Source: DASQUK01 sp035641315
GTDB taxonomy: Bacteria > Actinomycetota > Acidimicrobiia > Acidimicrobiales > VFJN01
DNA: 11,510 nucleotides
Direction of reading: 5' to 3'
Assembly (NCBI GenBank): GCA_035641315.1
Contig: DASQUK010000309.1
Location: 1 to 11,510 of the forward strand
Shown here: piece after piece, positions 6,812-11,510 of the stretch
Layout of the letters: each line of letters begins with the position of its first letter
Numbering within the stretch: the stretch's first letter is position 1
The notes under the pieces: generated by a model
The model's input: only the letters and a program-made list of their open reading frames with translations
The model's database searches: none
Told to the model about the DNA's origin: nothing
Made by a program: the position numbers and the translations under genes

Positions 6812-7615
6812 ATGCTGAGCACCCGTCGGCTGCTCGACCACGGCGGTGTGACGCTCGCCGATGTCACCTGCCGGCTCCCGACCGGCCGTGGCCACCCCGA
6901 CGAAGCCGGTCACCATGCGATCGTGTTCGTGCGCAGCGGCTGCTTCGTCCGCACCGCCGATGCGACGAGCAACTTCCTCGACCCGACCCAGGCGTACTGC
7001 ATCAACCCCGGGCAGGAGCAGCGCTACGACCATCCTCACGCCGGCGGCGACGACTGCACCTCGGTGCGGCTCGACCCTGCCCTGCTGGCCTCGTTGTGGG
7101 GCGGCGACCCGGTCCTGCCGTCGGGCACGGTGCCCAGCTCGCCGTGGGTCGATCTCGAGCACCGCCTCCTCCTAGCGTCGACACACCGGGCCGAGCCGGC
7201 GGACGCGTTGCACGAGCGGGCACTGTCACTGGTCGCAGCAGCTCTCGCACAGGTCGACCCCGCACGGGTGGAGTCCGGTCGACCTGCAACCGCCCGCGCC
7301 CGTCGCGCCCTGGTCGACGACGCCCGACTAGCGCTGGCGGCCGATCCGGACCGCTCGCTGGCTGACCTATCGGCCACGCTGAACGTGTCCGCGACACAGC
7401 TCAGCCGGCTCTTTCGCGCCGCCACCGGCCACACCATCGCCAGACACCGCATGCGCCTCCGGGCCCGGGCCGCGCTGGATCGCCTGGCCGGCGGCGAGCA
7501 GCAGTTGGCGCGGCTGGCCGCCGACCTCGGCTTCGCCGACCAGAGCCACCTCTGCCGCGTGATCCGCAACGAGACGGGGCACACACCATCCAGCCTCCGC
7601 CGCGGCCTCAGCTGA
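6812..7615 (+). CDS. AraC-family transcriptional regulator
   Basis: A 267-residue regulator. The N-terminal part is a cupin-like sensor: HHAIVFVRSGCFVRTADAT followed by YCINPGQEQRYDHPH, the turn seen in AraC ligand-binding arms. The C-terminal DNA-binding region (about 182-267) has two helix-turn-helix units: LADLSATLNVSATQLSRLFR, then LARLAADLGFADQSHLCRVI with the family ending RNETGHTPSSLRR. ATG 6812 is chosen because GGAG (6800-6803) lies eight bases upstream; the open frame back to 6695 would overlap the divergent gene and has no AraC similarity. The ligand is unknown. Divergent placement suggests it controls the neighbouring oxidoreductase and perhaps itself. Confidence 0.9.
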   Translation: MLSTRRLLDHGGVTLADVTCRLPTGRGHPDEAGHHAIVFVRSGCFVRTADATSNFLDPTQAYCINPGQEQRYDHPHAGGDDCTSVRLDPALLASLWGGDPVLPSGTVPSSPWVDLEHRLLLASTHRAEPADALHERALSLVAAALAQVDPARVESGRPATARARRALVDDARLALAADPDRSLADLSATLNVSATQLSRLFRAATGHTIARHRMRLRARAALDRLAGGEQQLARLAADLGFADQSHLCRVIRNETGHTPSSLRRGLS

Positions 7616-7881
7616 CCGGACGCGACAGCAGATCGGGGTCACACTTGTCGCGCCCCTCCGACACTAAAAGTGGTCATGCCAACGCACTAAGTGAATTTGT
7701 ACAGTGAGCCAGACCGACTGCTGGTTGGAACGCTGGGCGATGTCGCGTGGGCCTTCTGCAGACTGCGCAGGATCGCATGCGCTGCGGCGGGGGTGAGTTA
7801 CGGCGAGGCTGTGGGCAGACTCGTTGGCTCGGTGGTTAGTGTCGGATATGTCTCTGCGCCGGTGGCGAGCACGAACAACGC
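7616..7881. other. Intergenic stretch with repeat motifs
   Basis: No convincing gene. A frame from GTG 7691 (78 residues) has a few protein-like runs but no known motif. The stretch holds TCCGACACTAA (7657-7667) and its reverse complement TTAGTGTCGGA (7836-7846). It also shares GGGGTCACAC (7635-7644) with 5023-5032 and CCCCTCCGACAC (7653-7664) with 5589-5600. This could be a decayed small repeat element. Confidence 0.4.
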
Positions 7882-8589
7882 GTGGTGCTCAACGACAAGC
7901 AGATCGCTGATGTGGACCCGACGGTGAGCTCGACCGGAGACCGGGCAGACGCGCTCAGTCGACTCAAGTGCGCCGATCTGGTCGACGCTATGGGTCGCGT
8001 CCACCGGCATCGTTGCCACGTGCTTGATCTGGTGAGCCCCACGCCCGGCCGGGTCCTGTTTGGTCCGGCGGCCACGATCTCCTACTTCCCGAGCTGTTCC
8101 GTGGCGCTCGACCCGCAGCGCTACAACTTCGCCAACCTGTTCTACGAGGCGGTCGGCGACGAGCCCGCCGGCAAGGTTCTAGTGCTGGCCAGCAATGGCT
8201 ACACCAACACCTCGATGGGCGGCGGGACCAAGCTGTTCAGGCTCCGGGAGCACGGGCTGGCCGGGGTGCTCACCGACGGGCGGCTGCGCGACTTTGAGGA
8301 ACTGGCCGGATATGACTTCGCCGCCTACTGCTCGGGCGAGGCAACTCACTGGGGCGGCGACGTGGTGACGCCGTTCCAGGCCAACGTGCCTGTCGTGGTC
8401 GGTGGGGTGGGCGTGATGCCCGGTCAGTACGTCTACGCCGACGCTGCCGGTGCCGTTGTCATCCCTGAGGGCGAGGTTGACGACGTGCTCGCAGAAGCGC
8501 GGAAGATCGAGGCAGAAGACGAGGCGTTCCGCGCTGCGATCGCCGCCGAGGACACTGCCGGGCCGTCTACAGGAGCGAGCGAGCGGTGA
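7882..8589 (+). CDS. RraA-family (HMG/CHA aldolase-like) protein
   Basis: A 235-residue protein of the RraA / 4-hydroxy-4-methyl-2-oxoglutarate aldolase superfamily. After ADLVDAMGRV it shows a fold typical of these trimers, with GRVLFGPAATISYFP, a GGGTKLFRLREHGLAGVLTD loop and the signature DGRLRD (132-137), whose Arg136 and Asp137 correspond to the substrate- and metal-binding pair of the aldolases. Those enzymes retro-aldol cleave oxo acids in aromatic-compound breakdown; other members bind RNase E or have no known activity, so the reaction here is open. The start is uncertain: GTG 7882 and GTG 7885 both lack a clear ribosome site, and GTG 7912 is also possible. It ends tail-to-tail with the minus-strand small ORF, overlapping by 23 bases. 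Confidence 0.83.
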   Translation: MVLNDKQIADVDPTVSSTGDRADALSRLKCADLVDAMGRVHRHRCHVLDLVSPTPGRVLFGPAATISYFPSCSVALDPQRYNFANLFYEAVGDEPAGKVLVLASNGYTNTSMGGGTKLFRLREHGLAGVLTDGRLRDFEELAGYDFAAYCSGEATHWGGDVVTPFQANVPVVVGGVGVMPGQYVYADAAGAVVIPEGEVDDVLAEARKIEAEDEAFRAAIAAEDTAGPSTGASER

Positions 8590-8755
8590 GGGCGCTGGGC
8601 GAGCCTGGCAGGTGACTGGTCAGCGTCGAGTGAACACGAGCTGGCGTCCGGCGTGCTAGCCAACGTGGCAGGTGCCGACACGACTCGACAGCCTCTACGA
8701 ACCCGGGGCGGTTCATCTCGAGTTCCTTGGCGAGTTCAGACGGGGAATAGCTCAC
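8567..8755 (-). CDS. Small hypothetical ORF overlapping the YetF-like stop
   Basis: A 62-residue ORF starting with GTG at 8755. Its GTGA shares four bases with the TGA of the YetF-like gene, the arrangement of translationally coupled genes. The N-terminal part, SYSPSELAKELEMNRPGFV, resembles a winged or simple helix-turn-helix segment. The C-terminal half is rich in Arg, Ser and Thr and looks non-coding. It may be a truncated gene or chance. Not recognised. Confidence 0.3.
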   Translation of the reverse strand: MSYSPSELAKELEMNRPGFVEAVESCRHLPRWLARRTPARVHSTLTSHLPGSPSALTARSLL

Positions 8756-9335
8756 GCCGATCTCTGCGGACCAGCGGACGCCGGGCCAAGGCCGGCAACC
8801 ATCGCCTTCAGCTCATCGAGCTGCTTCGTGAGGTCCAGGAAGCGCCTGGCGTCGCGGTCCGTCTCCTTCATGCGTGTCACGATCGTTCCCTTGGGCGGCA
8901 GCACCGCCTCCGCCACGTCATCGAGGCCGCCAGCGCCCTGGGTCGCGATGGCGGCCATCAGCTGGTCCTCGGTCAACCTCTCCTTCCGCAGGGCCTCATG
9001 GTCCACAACGCCCATGCTGATCAACGTCCGAGGCGTCCCTTCGGCCAGGCGCCTGAGCTTGGACCTCCGAAACAGCACCACGGCGAGAGCACCGTTGAGC
9101 ACGAGAGGGCGGATGCGCCCAGGACCCCACCAGTAACCGAGTCGTCGTCCCCGATGATGCCGTTCCGCACGGCGTTGGCCACAGCCAGCAGCACGACGAA
9201 GTCCAAAGAGTTCAGCTGCGCCAGCTCGCGCTTGCCTGCGAGTCTCAGGGCGATCACGAGGAAGCCATAGATCAGGACCGGCCGAACGAGCTTCTCGACC
9301 GTCGACACATCGAGCTGGACGATGTCGTGCCACAT
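8752..9335 (-). pseudogene. YetF/DUF421-family membrane protein, frameshifted
   Basis: The first frame from ATG 9335 gives a membrane helix (LVRPVLIYGFLVIALRL), then GKRELAQLNSLDFVVLLAVAN and the DUF421 signature NGIIGDDDSVTGG. The homologous continuation is in the next frame: LVLNGALAVVLFRRSKLRRL, the helix-to-cytosol junction, then EGTPRTLISMGVV, RKERLTEDQLMAAI and the GLDDVAEAVL core of the C-terminal soluble domain, to TGA at 8752-8754. One missing base near 9103-9108 (a CTC unit short of one C on the minus strand) explains the break. Repaired, the protein would be 194 residues with three membrane helices, a normal family length. Unrepaired, it stops after 104 residues. Family members are inner-membrane proteins of poorly known function. 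A sequencing error is possible, but neighbouring intact genes argue for a true mutation. Confidence 0.8.
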
Positions 9336-9498
9336 GCATCGACCCTAACGAGGCTCGTCCGTCGAAGGCGATGACGCCCGATCATGCAGTGATTTGACTG
9401 ATGTGCGGTCGGACGCACGCGTGGATGCTGAGCGTCGGGCGCTCGCGGCGTGGTGGTGCTCGTTGAGCGCTCCCATTCACCGAAGGGGATCGGTACCC

Positions 9499-9788
9499 AT
9501 GACACAGCGAACGATCGCGTCCTCCGGACTCACCACGACCGAGCGATTCCCGTGTCTGGCACGTACACGATCGACGGTCCGCGCCTGTCCGCTACAGCGC
9601 CGACCCTCCAGGCGCTCGACACCCTCGCCGACGCCCTCGACCGCCATCATCTCTACGACGCCACCCCGCGCCGAACTCCTCCGGGCGCTCGGCCAGCCCG
9701 ACCATGCACCGCTGACCAGCACGCCGTCGACCTCACTGCCAACCCCGCGGCGCAGGCCCTCCTCCGACACCGCATCGACTGGACCTGA
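9499..9788 (+). pseudogene. Small unrecognised gene with indel scars
   Basis: ATG 9499 follows AAGGGG (9484-9489) at nine bases and reads MTQRTIASSGLTTTERF. Strongly coding-like sequence then lies in another frame: VSGTYTIDGPRLSATAPTLQ and LDTLADALDRHHLYDAT, with nearly every codon ending in G or C. From about 9670 to 9717 the best coding signal jumps frame (AELLRALGQPDHAPLT), then returns for AVDLTANPAAQALLRHRIDW and TGA 9786-9788. One missing C near 9548-9552, one extra base near 9665-9670 and one missing near 9717 would give a continuous protein of about 96 residues. Read literally from ATG 9499, translation would run on through the next gene to 10077. The family is unknown to me; no membrane helix or signal peptide is seen. 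GTG 9552 in the main frame is an alternative start. Confidence 0.5.
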
Positions 9789-9807
9789 CCGCTACGAGGT
9801 GGGAGCG

Positions 9808-10077
9808 ATGGGTCCCGACGACGCGACCGACCCAACGCAACGGCCCAGTGCCGAGATCATCGAGCCTGTCGGCGTGTACCACGGCTCGTACGGACGCCGG
9901 CCCGGTCGTGCGCCTAGAACGGGACGAGCTGGAGGCGTGCCACGGGACCCAGCTCAGCTCCGCCGCGAGATGGATCGGGCGGCTGAAGCCCTCGGGCTGA
10001 TCTGGCCACCACAACGGCACCCATCCGCCAGCGAGCCGGGACGAACGATTGAGATAGCTGCACCGGCCTTCCAGTGA
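9808..10077 (+). CDS. Small hypothetical protein with a locally frameshifted patch
   Basis: An 89-residue ORF from ATG 9808 with GAGG (9796-9799) eight bases upstream, starting 20 bases after the preceding stop. The start (MGPDDATDPTQRPSAEIIEP) and the later amphipathic run AQLRREMDRAAEALGLIWPP are protein-like. The middle (9893 to about 9945) is not: codons there end mostly in A or T, whereas the next frame gives DAGPVVRLERDELEA with almost all G/C endings. Two compensating indels would explain this, leaving the ORF open but with about 17 altered residues. It could still be translated. I do not recognise the family. The gene lies 37 bases before the flavoprotein gene and may share its transcript. 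Confidence 0.45.
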   Translation: MGPDDATDPTQRPSAEIIEPVGVYHGSYGRRPGRAPRTGRAGGVPRDPAQLRREMDRAAEALGLIWPPQRHPSASEPGRTIEIAAPAFQ

Positions 10078-10114
10078 GTTGCGGCTGAGGTCTACTGTGG
10101 ACGAGGAGGCGCCG

Positions 10115-11362
10115 ATGGTGGACGACTCTCGGCACGAGACGTTCGTGATCGCGGGCGCGAGCCTGGCCGGCGCCACGGCGGCCGCTGCGTTGCGCGAGGA
10201 GGGGTTCTCGGGTCGCATCGTGCTGGTCGGTGAGGAGCACGAGCGACCCTACGAGCGCCCCCCGCTATCGAAGGACTACCTCCAGGGACGATCGGAGCGG
10301 GAGAAGATCTTCGTCCACCCCGCGGACTGGTACGCCCAGCACGACGCCGAGCTGCAGCTCGGCACGCGTGTCACCCGCGTCGATGCCGGCGCGCACGAGC
10401 TGACCGTGGCCGACGGCAAGCTCATACGCTACGACAAGCTGCTGCTGTGCACCGGTTCGTCGCCTCGACCGCTGCCGGTTCCAGGTGCGGAAGTCGATGG
10501 CGTGATGTACCTGCGGACCGTCGGCGACTCCGAGCGGATCATGGAGATGTTGGCGTCGGTGTCGAGGGTCGCCGTGGTCGGCGCGGGCTGGATCGGGCTG
10601 GAGGTGACGGCCGCCGCCCGCAACGCCGGGGTCGACGTGACGCTGCTGGAGATGATGGAGCTGCCCCTGCTCAGGGTGCTCGGACCCGAGGTGGCACAGG
10701 TGTTCGCGGAGTTGCACCGCAGCCACGGCGTCGACCTGCGGTTCGGCGTGCATGTCGAGGAGATCATCGGCCGCGGCGGGCGGGTCGCGGGCGTACGCCT
10801 CGCCGGCGGCGGCCTCGTCGAGGCGGAGGCGGTCGTCGTGGGCGTGGGCATCACGCCGAACACCGAGCTGGCAGTCGCGGCCGGCCTACGCGTCGACAAC
10901 GGCGTTGTCGTCGATGAGCACTTGCGCTCCTCGGATCCGGACATCTGTGCCGCGGGTGACGTCGCCAACGCGTTCCACCCGTTGCTGGGCCGCCTCATCC
11001 GTGTCGAGCACTGGGCCAACGCCGTGAACCAACCCAAGACCGCCGCCAAGACGATGCTCGGCGTGGACGCCGTGTACGACCGCGTCCCGTACTTCTTCAC
11101 GGACCAGTACGAGTTGAGCATGGAGTACTCGGGCTACGTGGAACCCCCCGGGTACGACGAGGTCGTGTTCCGCGGCGACCCGAACGAGGGGGAGTACATC
11201 GCGTTCTGGGTGCAGGACGGTCGGGTGCTGGCCGGCATGAACGTGAACGTCTGGGAGGTTACCGACGCCATCCAAGCCCTCGTCCGCTCCAGGCGCCCCG
11301 TCGACATCGCCCGGTTGTCCGACCCCGACGTGCCGCTGACCGACGTCGCCGGCGGGGCGTGA
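10115..11362 (+). CDS. FAD/NAD(P)-dependent ferredoxin reductase-like oxidoreductase
   Basis: A 415-residue flavoprotein of the rubredoxin/putidaredoxin-reductase type. In order: FAD-binding Rossmann motif VIAGASLAG (G14-A-S-L-A-G19), a conserved RPYERPPLSKDYL loop, LLLCTGSSPRPLPVPG, the NAD(P)H-binding motif VVGAGWIGLE (156-163), ICAAGDVA with the FAD-contacting Asp282, and a C-terminal reductase domain from about WANAVNQPKTAAKTMLG to the end. Such enzymes pass electrons from NAD(P)H to a ferredoxin serving a P450 or dioxygenase; no ferredoxin or oxygenase gene lies in the window, so the partner is unknown. ATG 10115 is chosen for GAGGAGG (10103-10109) at five bases. It probably forms a transcription unit with the following gene, 10 bases downstream. 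Confidence 0.92.
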   Translation: MVDDSRHETFVIAGASLAGATAAAALREEGFSGRIVLVGEEHERPYERPPLSKDYLQGRSEREKIFVHPADWYAQHDAELQLGTRVTRVDAGAHELTVADGKLIRYDKLLLCTGSSPRPLPVPGAEVDGVMYLRTVGDSERIMEMLASVSRVAVVGAGWIGLEVTAAARNAGVDVTLLEMMELPLLRVLGPEVAQVFAELHRSHGVDLRFGVHVEEIIGRGGRVAGVRLAGGGLVEAEAVVVGVGITPNTELAVAAGLRVDNGVVVDEHLRSSDPDICAAGDVANAFHPLLGRLIRVEHWANAVNQPKTAAKTMLGVDAVYDRVPYFFTDQYELSMEYSGYVEPPGYDEVVFRGDPNEGEYIAFWVQDGRVLAGMNVNVWEVTDAIQALVRSRRPVDIARLSDPDVPLTDVAGGA

Positions 11363-11372
11363 TCGCGGTGAG

Positions 11373-11510
11373 ATGACCGACGTGACTGTCACCAACCGTC
11401 GGGTCGACAGCTCGGCCAACGAGGACCTGACCACGCTCGCCCGCCACGGCGCCGACACCTTCGGTTACAAGGCCAATCTGCGCATCGACCGCAGGCTCGC
11501 CCAACTCCTG
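11373..11510 (+). CDS. Probable carboxymuconolactone decarboxylase/AhpD-like protein, 5' part
   Basis: An open frame from ATG 11373 runs off the end of the window after 46 codons. It follows the flavoprotein stop by 10 bases with GGTGAG just upstream, indicating one operon. The visible part (TTLARHGADTFGYKANLRID then RRLAQLL) resembles the N-terminal helices before the CxxC motif in carboxymuconolactone-decarboxylase/alkylhydroperoxidase-D-like proteins, but the diagnostic cysteines lie outside the window. The family call rests on recall of similar openings; that the gene is real is much surer. Confidence 0.5.
   Translation, partial: MTDVTVTNRRVDSSANEDLTTLARHGADTFGYKANLRIDRRLAQLL

Noticed and set aside
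7691..7927. 78-codon plus-strand frame in the gap before the RraA gene
   Set aside because: No ribosome site or family motif, and it overlaps the RraA start; left as non-coding with repeats.
9394..9430. TTGACT as a -35 promoter box for the small genes
   Set aside because: No acceptable -10 hexamer at 16-19 bases spacing.
9394..10077. A single 227-codon gene, or 193 codons from ATG 9499
   Set aside because: Coding signal in the first part lies mostly in another frame that ends at 9788, and a good ribosome site starts a second gene at 9808.

Overview
The window is high-GC DNA with strongly G/C-ending codons, LuxR-type LAL and AraC regulators, a DipZ-like thioredoxin, an RraA-family protein and a rubredoxin/ferredoxin-reductase-type flavoprotein. 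This fits a soil- or water-type actinobacterium (Actinomycetota). The sequence alone does not separate Thermoleophilia, Acidimicrobiia and Nocardioides-like lineages. I see no rRNA, tRNA, CRISPR array or intact mobile element.

Layout: (1) 121-866, minus: a ruined short-chain dehydrogenase/reductase (SDR). (2) 893-3664, plus: an intact 923-residue LAL-type LuxR regulator, divergent from the SDR. (3) 3920-5008, plus: a DipZ-like thioredoxin-fold protein with a CVNW centre, followed at once by the broken tail of an alpha/beta hydrolase (5009-5202). (4) 5203-5710: about 0.5 kb without a gene, holding a 17-bp inverted repeat, a 9-bp hairpin and a LexA/SOS-box-like palindrome. (5) 5711-6739, minus: a saccharopine-dehydrogenase-like oxidoreductase, divergent from an AraC regulator (6812-7615, plus). 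(6) 7616-7881: non-coding, with an 11-bp inverted pair. (7) 7882-8589, plus: an RraA-family protein. (8) 8567-9335, minus: a frameshifted YetF/DUF421 membrane protein gene and a tiny overlapping ORF. (9) 9499-10077, plus: two small unrecognised genes with indel scars. (10) 10115-11362, plus: an FAD/NAD(P) ferredoxin-reductase-like enzyme, then the start of a probable carboxymuconolactone-decarboxylase/AhpD-like gene that runs off the window.

Functional reading: the AraC gene and its divergent dehydrogenase look like a local regulator-target pair. The flavoprotein and the following gene look like one transcription unit. The LAL regulator may once have controlled the SDR, now dead. The rest looks like independent accessory metabolism.

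The most striking property is mosaic decay. Six long genes (about 7.8 kb in total) read without interruption, while four or five short genes between them carry frameshifts, an 8-bp tandem duplication, an internal deletion and lost catalytic residues. I found no convincing new multi-gene system. The best leads are the indel-scarred small genes at 9499-10077, the orphan SOS-like box at 5600-5613 and the repeat motifs in the two gene-free stretches.
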